Source: JAUJOE01 sp038252945
Lineage (GTDB): Bacteria; Actinomycetota; Actinomycetes; Propionibacteriales; Nocardioidaceae
Length of the DNA: 64,000 bases
Reading direction: 5' to 3'
Assembly (NCBI GenBank): GCA_038252945.1
Contig: JBBSHN010000002.1
Coordinates: 57,771-121,770 of the forward strand
The translations under genes and the position numbers were made by a program. The notes under the pieces were generated by a model. The model was not told the origin of the DNA and made no database searches. It saw only the letters and a list, made by a program, of their open reading frames with translations. Below are positions 44,516-54,061 of the stretch, in pieces. Position 1 is the stretch's first letter. Every line of letters begins with the position of its first letter.

Positions 44516-45535
44516 GTGAGGGGGTCGGGAGTGGGGCATGTAGCAACTGGAATCGGGTCGATGCCCGGCACGGAGTACGTCGACAGCGTGCAGACGGTGC
44601 TGGGCGAAGTGGGTGGCCTGCCGTTCCTGGTCGAGTTGGCGAGCCGGGGCCCGGCGGCCTCGATGATCGGTCGGACCCTCGCGATGGTGACCGAACTGGG
44701 AGCTGACCTGCAACCGACCGGCTGGCGGCTCAGCGGGAGAGGAAGTCTTGATCAGCGCCGAGCCCGCTCCCTGCTGGAGCACGACCTCGACGTCATGGAG
44801 GAGCTGGCTGGCGGCGCCGAGGTGCTGAAGGTGCAGCTGGCCGGTCCCTGCACTTTGGCGGCCAGTGTCGAGCTGCCGCGAGGCGGGAAGGCGCTGGCCG
44901 ACTCCGGAGCGCGACGAGACCTGACTCAGGCGCTGACCGCAGGAACTGCTCATCATGTCGCGTCGGTACGACGGCGCCTACCGAATGCCCGACTCGTCGT
45001 CCAACTCGACGAGCCTGCGCTGCCCGCGGTTCTCTCAGGTGCGGTGCCCACGGCGAGCGGTTTGCATCGCTATCGCGCACTGGCCGCGGCCGAGGTCGCA
45101 TCGTCGATCGACGAGGTGCTCACGGCGGTCGGCGACGCCGGCGTGCAAACTGTGGTGCACTGTTGCGCCGCCGACGTGCCGTTCGAGGTCCTCCAGCAGA
45201 CGGCGGTCAACTCCCTGTCCCTCGACGCGACGATCCTTCCGACGACGAGGCACGACGATGCGGCCGCCTGGGTCGATGCGGGGCGAGGCTTGTGGCTGGG
45301 TGTCGTACCAGCGGTCGAGCCCCCGGAACCGCTCACCGACGCCAACGTCACCCGAGCAGTCGTGGAGCTGTGGGCTCGCCTCGACCACACAGACATCGAG
45401 CACCTGCCGCACACAGCAGTCACACCGACCTGCGGGCTGGCTGGAGCGTCCACACCATGGGCGCGTAAGGCGCTCGAGCTCTGTGCGCGAGTGGCCAAAA
45501 ATCTGTCGGAAGACAACGGCAGGATGAACGCATGA
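44516..45535 (+). CDS. Cobalamin-independent methionine synthase C-terminal-domain protein
   Basis: 339 residues from GTG 44516; the fold is the MetE/uroporphyrinogen-decarboxylase barrel alone. Zinc-binding positions are visible as His-Cys in TVVHCCAADVPFEVL and Cys in VTPTCGLAGASTPWARKA. Other barrel sequence: GSMPGTEYVDSVQTVLGEVG, VLKVQLAGPCTLAASVELPR. The N-terminal half of MetE is missing, as in the archaeal core-type enzymes. Such stand-alone proteins in actinobacteria are of uncertain substrate; methyl transfer to homocysteine is possible. The stop overlaps the ligA start (ATGA). Confidence 0.75.
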   Translation: MRGSGVGHVATGIGSMPGTEYVDSVQTVLGEVGGLPFLVELASRGPAASMIGRTLAMVTELGADLQPTGWRLSGRGSLDQRRARSLLEHDLDVMEELAGGAEVLKVQLAGPCTLAASVELPRGGKALADSGARRDLTQALTAGTAHHVASVRRRLPNARLVVQLDEPALPAVLSGAVPTASGLHRYRALAAAEVASSIDEVLTAVGDAGVQTVVHCCAADVPFEVLQQTAVNSLSLDATILPTTRHDDAAAWVDAGRGLWLGVVPAVEPPEPLTDANVTRAVVELWARLDHTDIEHLPHTAVTPTCGLAGASTPWARKALELCARVAKNLSEDNGRMNA

Positions 45536-47664
45536 CGCAGTCGCCCGCCCTCGAAGTCGCCGGCGGGGGTGACACCGCCGATCTCGCGGCCGCCCCCAAC
45601 GACGTGCGTGAGCAGCACAAGCGGCTGGCGGAGACGATCGACGACCATCGCTGGCGTTACTACGTGCTCGATCAGCCCACGGTCAGCGACGGAGAGTTCG
45701 ACGCGTTGATGCGTGAGCTGGAGGCACTGGAGGGCCAATACCCCGAGCTGCGCACCCCTGATTCACCGACCCAAAAGGTCGGTGGTGCGGTCTCGACCGA
45801 ATTCATCCCGGTCGAGCACGCCGAGCGGCTGATGAGTCTCGACAACGTGTTCTCGGCTGACGAGCTCGCTGCCTGGGCCGTACGCGTGGAGCGAGAGGCG
45901 GAGAGCGACGTCGAGTATTTGTGCGAGCTCAAAATCGACGGGCTCGCAGTCAACCTGACGTATGAGAACGGCCGGCTGGCACGGGCTGCCACCAGAGGCG
46001 ACGGTCGCATCGGTGAAGAGGTCACGCCCAACGTGTTAACGGTTCGAGGGGTGCCGAGCCGTCTCGCCGACAACGAGTCGTGGCCGGTTCCGGAGTTTCT
46101 CGAGGTCAGAGGCGAGGTGTTCTTTCCCGTCGCCGGCTTCACGGCGCTCAACGAGCGCCTGGTCGAGGCGGGCAAGGCTCCATTCTCCAATCCGCGCAAC
46201 GCGGCCGCCGGTTCCCTGCGGCAGAAGAACCCGCGCGTCACCGCGGGCCGTCCGCTTCGACTGCTGTGCCACGGGCTTGGTGCCCGGCGGGGGTTCGAGC
46301 CGTCGCGGCAGTCGGAGGCGTACGACGCCCTGCGCTCTTGGGGCCTTCCGGTCAGTGACCGGTCACGGGTGTTCCCTGCGCTGTCTGAGGTGATGGAGTT
46401 CATCGACCGCTACGGCGAGCATCGCCACGACGTCGAGCACGAGATCGACGGAGTCGTGGTGAAGGTGGACTCCGTCGCTCTGCAGCGTCGACTCGGGTCC
46501 ACCTCACGAGCGCCCCGGTGGGCGATCGCCTACAAGTATCCGCCCGAAGAAGTCACCACCAAGCTGCTCGACATCGACGTCAACGTGGGCCGCACCGGCA
46601 GAGTCACGCCGTTCGCGCGCATGCAGCCCGTGCGTGTGTCCGGCTCGACGGTAGAGCTGGCGACATTGCACAACGAGTCCGAGGTACGCCGGAAGGGCGT
46701 GCTCATCGGCGACACCGTTGTGGTCCGCAAGGCCGGTGACATCATCCCCGAGGTCGTGGGGCCAGTCGTCGAGCTGCGCACAGGCGATGAGCGGGCTTTC
46801 GTCATGCCGACGACGTGCCCGTCCTGCCGCACTGCACTCGCGGCCGCCCGCGAAGGTGATGCCGATATCCGCTGCCCGAACACCCGCTCGTGCCCCGCCC
46901 AGCTGCGCGAGCGGGTCTTTCACGTGGCCGGTCGCGGCGCCTTTGACATCGAGGTCCTCGGCTACGAGGCGGCCAACGCCCTGCTGGAGGCTGGGGCCAT
47001 CGACGACGAAGGCGACCTGTTCTCGCTGGACGAGGAGACGCTGTTGACCGTGCCGCTGTTCACGAAGCGAGACGGCGAGCTCTCCGCCAACGGTGCGCGG
47101 CTGCTGGCCAACCTCGCTGAGGCGAAGAACCAGCCCTTGTGGCGGGTCCTCGTCGCCTTTTCGATCCGGCACGTCGGGCCCACGGCGGCGCGGGCGCTGG
47201 CATCGGCGTTCGGATCACTCGACGCCATCACGGCTGCGAGCCTTGAGGACCTTGCCGCTGTGGAAGGCGTGGGGCCGACCATCGCGGAGTCCATTCAGGA
47301 ATGGTTCGCCGTTCCCTGGCATCAGGAGGTCGTGCGTAAGTGGCGTTCAGCCGGCGTGCGTATGGCGGAGGAGCAAGACGAGTCGGCGCCGCGCACCCTC
47401 GACCGATTGACCGTCGTCGTCACGGGATCCCTCGAGGGTTGGTCCCGCGACCAGGCCAAGGACGCGATCGTTGCGCGAGGAGGCAAAGCCGGCTCCTCGG
47501 TGTCCAAGAATACCGACTTCGTCGTGGCCGGTGAGTCACCTGGCTCCAAGTACGACAAGGCGGTCGAGTTGCGGGTACCCCTCCTTGACGAGAATGGATT
47601 CGGTCTGCTCCTCGACGACGGTCCAGACGCCGCGCGGGCGGTGGCGCAGACGGGACCGACGTGA
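45532..47664 (+). CDS. ligA: NAD-dependent DNA ligase
   Basis: 710 residues. Ia domain with YYVLDQPTVSDGEFDALMRE; adenylation Lys134 in CELKIDGLAVN; adenylation/OB sequence VGRTGRVTPFARMQPVRVSG; a four-Cys zinc finger (CPSCRTAL, then CPNTRSCPAQ); helix-hairpin-helix repeats FSIRHVGPTAARAL and VEGVGPTIAESI; and a C-terminal BRCT domain (RLTVVVTGSLEGWSRDQAKD, SSVSKNTDFVVAGESPGSKY). Seals nicks in replication and repair. Coupled by 4-nt overlaps to both neighbouring genes. Confidence 0.96.
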   Translation: MTQSPALEVAGGGDTADLAAAPNDVREQHKRLAETIDDHRWRYYVLDQPTVSDGEFDALMRELEALEGQYPELRTPDSPTQKVGGAVSTEFIPVEHAERLMSLDNVFSADELAAWAVRVEREAESDVEYLCELKIDGLAVNLTYENGRLARAATRGDGRIGEEVTPNVLTVRGVPSRLADNESWPVPEFLEVRGEVFFPVAGFTALNERLVEAGKAPFSNPRNAAAGSLRQKNPRVTAGRPLRLLCHGLGARRGFEPSRQSEAYDALRSWGLPVSDRSRVFPALSEVMEFIDRYGEHRHDVEHEIDGVVVKVDSVALQRRLGSTSRAPRWAIAYKYPPEEVTTKLLDIDVNVGRTGRVTPFARMQPVRVSGSTVELATLHNESEVRRKGVLIGDTVVVRKAGDIIPEVVGPVVELRTGDERAFVMPTTCPSCRTALAAAREGDADIRCPNTRSCPAQLRERVFHVAGRGAFDIEVLGYEAANALLEAGAIDDEGDLFSLDEETLLTVPLFTKRDGELSANGARLLANLAEAKNQPLWRVLVAFSIRHVGPTAARALASAFGSLDAITAASLEDLAAVEGVGPTIAESIQEWFAVPWHQEVVRKWRSAGVRMAEEQDESAPRTLDRLTVVVTGSLEGWSRDQAKDAIVARGGKAGSSVSKNTDFVVAGESPGSKYDKAVELRVPLLDENGFGLLLDDGPDAARAVAQTGPT

Positions 47665-47888
47665 CGTCCCACGACGAGCCGCCCGGCGATCCGCTTCGGC
47701 GAGACGATCTGCCGGAGGGGATCGATCCGCTCGGTGTCCCGGGCAGAGATTCCGGTCGTGACGCCTTCGTCTTGCTTCTGGCGGTAACCGGCGCGTTGCT
47801 CGCGTTGATCTTCACGTTGGGATGGGTGGTCTACCACCACCTCGTTGTCTCGCAAGGGTTCGGCGCAGTCACCGGCTGGCCGGGATAG
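47661..47888 (+). CDS. Small membrane protein downstream of ligA
   Basis: 75 residues from GTG 47661, overlapping the ligA stop. An acidic N-terminus (SHDEPPGDPLRRDDLPEGID) leads to one transmembrane helix (FVLLLAVTGALLALIFTLGW) and a short tail with VVYHHLVV. Codon usage is as for the neighbours. No family that I recognise; the fixed position between ligA and gatC suggests a conserved local gene. Confidence 0.55.
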   Translation: MTSHDEPPGDPLRRDDLPEGIDPLGVPGRDSGRDAFVLLLAVTGALLALIFTLGWVVYHHLVVSQGFGAVTGWPG

Positions 47889-47915
47889 CGATGCCCCACG
47901 CCTAGGATTACTGCC

Positions 47916-48239
47916 GTGGCTGAGCACACGTCGTCGACGTCCGCTTCACTGACCCTTGACGACGTCGCGCGGCTCGCGCGGCTGGCTCGCATCGACTTGA
48001 CCGACGCCGAGCTCGACCACCTGGCTCCGCAGCTGGCCGTCATCGTGGAGGCTGTTGCTGCGGTCGGCGAGGTGGCGGCTGACGACGTACCGCCAACCGC
48101 GCATCCCCTCGGCTTTCGTAACGTCACTCGCGCCGACGTCGTGCGACCGAGTCTCGCGCCCCAGGAGGCCCTGACAGGGGCTCCGGCGGTGGAGCAGCAG
48201 CGGTTCAGTGTTCCACGCATCCTCGAGGAAGAAGCGTGA
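47916..48239 (+). CDS. gatC: Asp-tRNA(Asn)/Glu-tRNA(Gln) amidotransferase subunit C
   Basis: 107 residues from GTG 47916. Family sequence LTLDDVARLARLARIDLTDA and LAVIVEAVAAVGEVAADDVP; the C-terminus TAHPLGFRNVTRADVVRPSL is the extended helix that wraps GatA. Needed to stabilise GatAB. The stop overlaps the GTG of gatA by 4 nt. Confidence 0.93.
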   Translation: MAEHTSSTSASLTLDDVARLARLARIDLTDAELDHLAPQLAVIVEAVAAVGEVAADDVPPTAHPLGFRNVTRADVVRPSLAPQEALTGAPAVEQQRFSVPRILEEEA

Positions 48240-49738
48240 CCGACATGTGGCAGCTGTCCGCGTTGGAGCTTGACGCTGCGCTTCAGGCAGGCGAGGTCAG
48301 CTCGGTGGAGGCCACAAAGGCGGCGCTTGACCGTATCGACGGTGTTGACTCCGCGCTGCACGCTTTCCTCCACGTCGACGCCGAGGGCGCACTCGACGCC
48401 GCGGCGGACGCGGACAAGCGACGGTCCACGGGGGAGTCCACCCCGCTGCTCGGCGTGCCCATCGCTGTCAAGGACGTGCTGGCGACTCGCGGGCTCCCCA
48501 CCACGTGTGGGTCGCGCATCCTGCAGGACTGGGTTCCGCCATACGACGCCACGGTGGTCGCGAAGCTGAAGCTTGCCGGCATGCCGATTCTCGGCAAGAC
48601 GAACATGGATGAGTTTGCCATGGGCAGCTCCACCGAGCACTCGGCGTACGGCCCAACTCGCAATCCCTGGGATCTCGACCGTATCCCTGGCGGCTCCGGT
48701 GGCGGGTCTGCGGCCGCGGTGGCCGCCCATGAGGCCCCGCTCGCTATCGGCACTGACACCGGTGGGTCGGTGCGGCAACCCAGCGCGGTCACCGGCACGG
48801 TCGGCGTGAAGCCGACGTACGGCGGGGTCTCCCGTTACGGCTTGATCGCGCTCGCCAGCAGTCTCGACCAGGCCGGTCCCGTCGCCCGCACGGTGCTCGA
48901 CGCCGCACTGCTGCACGACGTCATCGCTGGTCACGACCCGATGGACTCCACCAGCGTCGACACCGTCTGGCCGTCGATGGCCGAGGCAGCTCGCAACGGG
49001 TCTGTCGGCGGACTTCGCATCGGAGTCGTGAAGCAGCTCGGCGGCGAGGGCTATCAACCGGGAGTCCGCGCCCGCTTCGACGACGCGGTGAAGCTGTTGG
49101 TGAGTGCCGGTGCGGATGTCGTCGAGGTGTCGTGCCCGCACTTCGAGTACGCCCTGGCGGCCTACTACCTGATCCTGCCGAGCGAGGCGAGCAGCAATCT
49201 GGCCAAGTTCGACGCCATGCGGTACGGGCTGCGGGTGCTGCCCGAAGGTGGGGTCAACGCGGAGACCGTCATGGCCGCCACCCGCGAGGCAGGCTTCGGT
49301 GACGAAGTGAAGCGCCGCATCATCCTTGGCACGTTCGCGCTCTCCAGCGGCTACTACGACGCCTACTACGGACAGGCACAGAAGGTCCGGACGTTAATCT
49401 GCCGCGACTTCGCTGCTGCCTTCGAGGATTGCCACGTGCTGATCTCACCGACCGCGCCGACGACCGCCTTCAAGTTCGGCGACAAGCTCGACGACCCGCT
49501 GGCGATGTACCTCAACGACATCGCGACCATCCCGGCCAACCTCGCCGGCACACCAGGTCTTTCGCTGCCCAGCGGCCTGGCCGACGAAGACAGCCTCCCC
49601 GCCGGCATCCAAATCCTGGCGCCGGCCATGCAGGACGCCCGCTTGTACGCCACAGCGGCACCGCTTGAGTCGCTGCTCCACGACCATCTCGGTGGTCCGG
49701 TGCTCGATGCAGTTCCTGCGCTGGGGGCGTCGGCATGA
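48236..49738 (+). CDS. gatA: Asp-tRNA(Asn)/Glu-tRNA(Gln) amidotransferase subunit A
   Basis: 500 residues. Amidase that releases ammonia from glutamine. The Ser-cisSer-Lys triad is visible: Lys in LGVPIAVKDVLATRG, Ser in GGSGGGSAAAVAAHEAPLAI and the nucleophile in IGTDTGGSVRQPSAVTG. FALSSGYYDAYYGQAQKVR and GLSLPSGLADEDSLPAGIQI are GatA-specific. Start and stop overlap gatC and gatB. Confidence 0.96.
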   Translation: MTDMWQLSALELDAALQAGEVSSVEATKAALDRIDGVDSALHAFLHVDAEGALDAAADADKRRSTGESTPLLGVPIAVKDVLATRGLPTTCGSRILQDWVPPYDATVVAKLKLAGMPILGKTNMDEFAMGSSTEHSAYGPTRNPWDLDRIPGGSGGGSAAAVAAHEAPLAIGTDTGGSVRQPSAVTGTVGVKPTYGGVSRYGLIALASSLDQAGPVARTVLDAALLHDVIAGHDPMDSTSVDTVWPSMAEAARNGSVGGLRIGVVKQLGGEGYQPGVRARFDDAVKLLVSAGADVVEVSCPHFEYALAAYYLILPSEASSNLAKFDAMRYGLRVLPEGGVNAETVMAATREAGFGDEVKRRIILGTFALSSGYYDAYYGQAQKVRTLICRDFAAAFEDCHVLISPTAPTTAFKFGDKLDDPLAMYLNDIATIPANLAGTPGLSLPSGLADEDSLPAGIQILAPAMQDARLYATAAPLESLLHDHLGGPVLDAVPALGASA

Positions 49739-51249
49739 CAATGACGGCTGGCGCTCCGGTGACGCAGCTGATGCCGTTCGACGAGGCGATCGAGCGCTTC
49801 GACCCTGTTCTGGGGCTCGAAGTCCATGTGGAGCTGAACACGGCGACCAAGATGTTCTGCGGCTGCACCACCGTGTTCGGCAAGGACCCCAACACCCAGA
49901 CCTGCCCGGTCTGCTTGGGCCTCCCTGGAGCGCTTCCCGTGGTCAACGGAGCAGCCGTCGAGTCAGCGATCCGCATCGGCTTGGCGCTGAGCTGCACGAT
50001 CGCGCCGGAGTCCACGTTCGCCCGCAAGAACTACTTCTATCCCGACATGCCGAAGAACTATCAGATCTCGCAGTACGACGAACCGCTCGCCGTCCAGGGG
50101 TGTGTCGACGTCGAGGTCGAAGGTGCGACGTACCGCATCGGCATCGAGCGCGCACACATGGAGGAAGACACCGGCAAGTCGCTCCATGTCGGAGGCGCAA
50201 CCGGCCGCATCCACGGTGCGGATCACTCGCTCGTCGACTACAACCGAGCGGGCATTCCGCTGATCGAGATCGTGACGAAGCCGATTGAGGCGACCGGTCG
50301 ACAGGCTCCGCTTGTCGCCCGCGCCTACGTGGCGCAGCTGCGCGACCTGCTGCAGGAGCTCGGCGTCTCCGACGTACGCATGGAGCAGGGCTCGCTGCGC
50401 TGCGACGTGAACGTGTCACTCAGGGATCAGCCGACGGCGCCATACGGGACTCGCACGGAGACGAAGAACGTCAACTCGTTCCGGTCGATCGAACGAGCCG
50501 TCCGGTACGAAGTCTCGCGCCAGGCCGCTGTGCTCACGGCCGGCGGGCGGGTGGTGCAGGAGACCCGCCACTGGCACGAGGACACGGGGATCACGACGGC
50601 TGGCCGAAGCAAGGAGCAGGCAGAGGACTACCGGTACTTCGACGAGCCCGATCTCGTCCCGCTCGCGCCGTCACCAGAGCACGTCGAGAGATTGCGGCGG
50701 AGTCTGCCCGAGCCGCCTGCTGTGCGCCGGGCAAGATTTCAGTCGACGTGGGGGTTCTCGGACCTCGAGATGCGCGACATCGTTGGCGCCGGTGGCCTCC
50801 GCCTGGTCGAGCAGACGGTCGACGCCGGAGCAAGTCCGGCCGCCGCCAAAAAGTGGTGGTTGTCGGAGCTTGCCCGGCGCGCTCACGCCGCGGGCACATC
50901 GCTCGACGAGCTGCCAATCAGTCCTGCTCAGGTCGCGGCCGTGCAGTTGCTTGTCGACTCCGGGCGGGTCAACGACAAGCTGGCCCGGCAGGTGCTCGAC
51001 GGCGTAATGGCGGGCGAGGGGTCGCCTGAAGAGGTCGTCGTAAGTCGAGGTCTCGAGGTGGTGTCGGACGACGGCGCGTTGTCAGCGGCGGTCGACCGGG
51101 CCATCGCTGCGAATCCCGATGTGGCCGAGAAGATCCGTGCCGGCAAGGTCGCTGCCGCCGGGGCGCTGATCGGAGCCGTCATGAAGGAGATGCGCGGGAA
51201 GGCCGACGCCGCCCGGGTGCGTGAGCTTGTGCTGCAGAAGCTCACCTGA
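49735..51249 (+). CDS. gatB: Asp-tRNA(Asn)/Glu-tRNA(Gln) amidotransferase subunit B
   Basis: 504 residues. Amidates Glu-tRNA(Gln) in the ATP-dependent step. Characteristic sequence: PVLGLEVHVELNTATKMFCG, CPVCLGLPGALPVVNGAAVE, RKNYFYPDMPKNYQISQYDE and a zinc-type GCTTVFGKDPNTQTCPVC motif. The C-terminal helical tail domain (RRGMP-like AAAGALIGAVMKEMRGKAD) binds tRNA. With gltX at 56016 and tRNA-Gln at 59111 it makes an indirect Gln-tRNA pathway plausible. Confidence 0.96.
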   Translation: MTMTAGAPVTQLMPFDEAIERFDPVLGLEVHVELNTATKMFCGCTTVFGKDPNTQTCPVCLGLPGALPVVNGAAVESAIRIGLALSCTIAPESTFARKNYFYPDMPKNYQISQYDEPLAVQGCVDVEVEGATYRIGIERAHMEEDTGKSLHVGGATGRIHGADHSLVDYNRAGIPLIEIVTKPIEATGRQAPLVARAYVAQLRDLLQELGVSDVRMEQGSLRCDVNVSLRDQPTAPYGTRTETKNVNSFRSIERAVRYEVSRQAAVLTAGGRVVQETRHWHEDTGITTAGRSKEQAEDYRYFDEPDLVPLAPSPEHVERLRRSLPEPPAVRRARFQSTWGFSDLEMRDIVGAGGLRLVEQTVDAGASPAAAKKWWLSELARRAHAAGTSLDELPISPAQVAAVQLLVDSGRVNDKLARQVLDGVMAGEGSPEEVVVSRGLEVVSDDGALSAAVDRAIAANPDVAEKIRAGKVAAAGALIGAVMKEMRGKADAARVRELVLQKLT

Positions 51250-51278
51250 GCTGCTGCGCGGGCGACGAGGAGGCGCGG

Positions 51279-52148
51279 ATGCAGCTGTACACCGACGACG
51301 ACGCCGACCTCAGCGTCGTCCAGGCGCGCAATGTGGCGGTGATCGGTCACGGCGGTCAGGCGCTCGCTCACTCGCTGTGCCTGCGGGATTCCGGTGTCGA
51401 CGTACGCGTTGGGCTGTCGGAGAGCTCCCCGGAGCGCGCGGAGGTCGACGCAGCAGGACTGCCGGTGTTGGCGCCGTACGACGCCTGCGAAGAAGCCGAC
51501 CTCATCGTGCTGGTCTCGTCTGAGCCGCAGCTGCGTTCCTTGTACGCCGAAGCGGTCGAGCCCAACCTGGTCCCGGGCGACGCAGTGCTTTTCGACAGCG
51601 GTCTTGCGCTGCGGTTCGGGCTGATCAAGCCGGCTGGAGACGTCGACGTCGTGATGGTCGCGCCGGAGGGCTCCGGCGGCGCGCTGCGCGAGGAATTCGA
51701 AGCCGGCCGCGGTGTCCCTGTTCTCGTGGCCGTCGAGCAGGACGCCTCCGGCCACGCGGAGGATCTGGCGCTGTCGTATGCCAGAGCGATCGGTGGCCTA
51801 CGCACAGCGGCGATCAAGACCACTATGGCCGAGCAGGGCGAGACGGCGTTGTTCGCTGAGCAGGTCGTCTTCGGAGGCGTCACGGCGCTGGTGCAGCGTG
51901 GGCTCGAGGCGCTGACCCAGGCGGGGTACGCGCCAGAGGTGGCCTCTCTGCGGTGCGTTCGCGAGCTGCAACGCGCAGCTACTATGCTGACCGCCGGTGA
52001 TCCGGTCGGCCGCGCAGCCACGTCCGAGACCACGGAGCAGGAGGGCTACACCGGCGGCCGCTACGTTGTCGACGACTCGGTTGCCCAGCGCATGGGCGAG
52101 GTCTTGCGCCGCATCCGAGACGGCTCGTGGACCCCTGACATGGATTGA
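51279..52148 (+). CDS. Ketol-acid reductoisomerase-like protein lacking catalytic residues
   Basis: 289 residues; true IlvC is ~335. The NADP Rossmann region (VAVIGHGGQALAHSLCLRDS), GLIKPAGDVDVVMVAPEGSG and VPVLVAVEQDASGHAEDLAL align throughout with IlvC, and the fold is clear. Key positions differ: the catalytic His of the FGHGF loop is Ser107 (FDSGLA); the Mg2+-binding Asp of ETDLFGEQ is Ala190 (ETALFAEQ); and the first Glu of YFExxHE is Arg225. Only Glu194 and Glu229 remain. Its place between gatB and serA matches the usual ilvBNC-serA position, but ilvB and ilvN are missing. Likely a pseudoenzyme; an NADP-binding or regulatory role is speculation. Confidence 0.75.
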   Translation: MQLYTDDDADLSVVQARNVAVIGHGGQALAHSLCLRDSGVDVRVGLSESSPERAEVDAAGLPVLAPYDACEEADLIVLVSSEPQLRSLYAEAVEPNLVPGDAVLFDSGLALRFGLIKPAGDVDVVMVAPEGSGGALREEFEAGRGVPVLVAVEQDASGHAEDLALSYARAIGGLRTAAIKTTMAEQGETALFAEQVVFGGVTALVQRGLEALTQAGYAPEVASLRCVRELQRAATMLTAGDPVGRAATSETTEQEGYTGGRYVVDDSVAQRMGEVLRRIRDGSWTPDMD

Positions 52149-52379
52149 CCGGTGACTGCGCAGGCTCGTGTCGGCGGAGACGTCAACGTGTCCTCCGGTA
52201 GGGCCACGTGATGTCACACACCTCGTCGTCCGCTGCGGCGTCGCGCAAATTCTCGAAGTAGACCTCACTGTGCAGGATGACGCGACGGCAGAGTCAAGCG
52301 GTGCCATCCGCTGCCTAGACTGGCATCGAACCTCATCGTCGTCGGCCGAGCCGGCCGATCCATCCAGCCCTCGAGCCCG

Positions 52380-53981
52380 ATGCCGAAAGACATGACCGTG
52401 ACCCGACCCGTCGTGCTGCTCGCCGAAGAGCTGAGCCCCGCGACCGTCGAGGCGCTGGGACCTGACTTCGAAATTCGGCGCTGCAACGGGACTGTCCGCG
52501 ATGAGCTGTTGGCCGGGGTTCCGCAGGCCGATGCGCTCCTGGTGCGAAGTTCAACCCGGGTGGACGCCGAGGTGCTGAGCGCCGCCCGACGGCTCAAGGT
52601 GGTGGCGCGCGCAGGCGTGGGGCTTGACAACATCGACGTCGAGCAGGCCACGCAGGCCGGCGTCATGGTGGTCAACGCGCCGACGAGCAACATTGTGAGC
52701 GCGGCGGAGCTCGCTGTCGGACTCATGATCGTGGCTGCGCGCTCCATCGCATCAGCTAACGCGGCGCTGAAGGGTGGTGAGTGGAAGCGAAGCAGATATG
52801 CCGGCGTCGAGCTGTACGAGAAGACGGTCGGCATCATCGGCCTGGGCCGTATCGGAGTGCTTGTCGCACAGCGGCTGAGCGCGTTCGGCATGCACATCCT
52901 CGCTTACGACCCCTACGTGCAAGCCGGCCGCGCCGCGCAGCTCAGCGTACGAATTGTGGCGCTGGACGAGCTGCTGCGGGAGTCGGACTTCATCTCCGTC
53001 CACCTGCCGAAGACTGCCGACACGGTGGGCCTCGTGGGCGAGCGCGAACTTGCTCAGTGCAAGCCCACGGCGGTCCTCATCAATGCTGCGCGGGGCGGCA
53101 TCGTCGACGAGCACGCCTTGTACGTCGCCCTCAAGGAGGGCCGACTCGGCGGTGCTGGTCTTGACGTATTCGCCACCGAGCCCTGCACTGACTCGCCGCT
53201 TTTCGAGTTCGACAACGTCGTCGTGACACCTCATTTGGGCGCCTCCACGGTCGAGGCCCAGGAGAAGGCAGGCATCGCTGTCGCTCGATCCGTGCAGCTG
53301 GCGCTGAACGGTGAACTGGTGCCCGACGCCGTCAACGTACAGGGCGGCCCGATCGCCGAAGAAGTGCGCCCGGGCATACCCCTCACCGAGAAGCTCGGTC
53401 GGATCCTTAGCGCGCTCGCCGGTGAGGTACCCCAGCAGCTTGCCGTGGAGGTGCGGGGGGAGATCGCGCAGTACGACGTGAAGGTGCTCGAGCTGACGGC
53501 GCTGAAGGGAATGTTCCGCGACGTGGTGGAGGAGACCGTCTCCTATGTCAACGCACCGCTTCTGGCGAGCGAGCGTGGGCTCGCCGTACGACTGGTGACG
53601 GACCTCGATAGCCCTGACCATCGCAACCTCATCACGTTGCGCGGGACGCTGAACAACGGCCGAGAGATTTCGTTGTCCGGCACGCTGATCGGCATCCAGC
53701 AGCGTGAGCGGCTCGTGGGCGTCAACGGGTACGACGTCGACCTGGAGCCGGCCGCGCATCTTGCCTTCTTCACCTACGAGGACCGCCCTGGCATGGTGGG
53801 CGCAGTCGGGCGCATCCTCGGCGATGCCAACATCAACATCGGCGGCATGCAGGTGGCCCGCGACCACGCGGGCGGTCACGCGCTCGTCGCGCTCACCGTC
53901 GACAGCGCCATACCGGGGGATGTGCTGCACGAGATCGCGGCGACAATGCGCGCCGATCTCGCTCGAGCCGTCGACATCTGA
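52380..53981 (+). CDS. serA: D-3-phosphoglycerate dehydrogenase
   Basis: 533 residues from ATG 52380 (ATG 52392 is equally plausible). First step of serine synthesis. The 2-hydroxyacid dehydrogenase fold shows VVARAGVGLDNIDVEQAT, the NAD loop TVGIIGLGRIGVLVAQRLSA, catalytic Arg-Gly in INAARGGIVDEHALYVALKE and His in VVVTPHLGASTVEAQEKAG. An ASB-type insertion domain (about 320-450) and a C-terminal ACT domain (FFTYEDRPGMVGAVGRILGD, NINIGGMQVARDHAGGHALV) give serine feedback inhibition, the long actinobacterial type. The 231 bp upstream hold no gene. Confidence 0.95.
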   Translation: MPKDMTVTRPVVLLAEELSPATVEALGPDFEIRRCNGTVRDELLAGVPQADALLVRSSTRVDAEVLSAARRLKVVARAGVGLDNIDVEQATQAGVMVVNAPTSNIVSAAELAVGLMIVAARSIASANAALKGGEWKRSRYAGVELYEKTVGIIGLGRIGVLVAQRLSAFGMHILAYDPYVQAGRAAQLSVRIVALDELLRESDFISVHLPKTADTVGLVGERELAQCKPTAVLINAARGGIVDEHALYVALKEGRLGGAGLDVFATEPCTDSPLFEFDNVVVTPHLGASTVEAQEKAGIAVARSVQLALNGELVPDAVNVQGGPIAEEVRPGIPLTEKLGRILSALAGEVPQQLAVEVRGEIAQYDVKVLELTALKGMFRDVVEETVSYVNAPLLASERGLAVRLVTDLDSPDHRNLITLRGTLNNGREISLSGTLIGIQQRERLVGVNGYDVDLEPAAHLAFFTYEDRPGMVGAVGRILGDANINIGGMQVARDHAGGHALVALTVDSAIPGDVLHEIAATMRADLARAVDI

Positions 53982-54061
53982 TCGGCGCTGCGACGCAAGG
54001 TGACGGATGGTGTGACGGCGCCAACGCGCGAAGTGGCACCTCGTGGACTACCGTGACGCCC

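Noticed and set aside
42893..44956. Long minus-strand open frame of 687 codons antisense to the desulfurase and mnmA
   Set aside because: It is a high-GC shadow: no family-like sequence, low hydrophobic patterning, and it fully opposes two genes with intact motifs.
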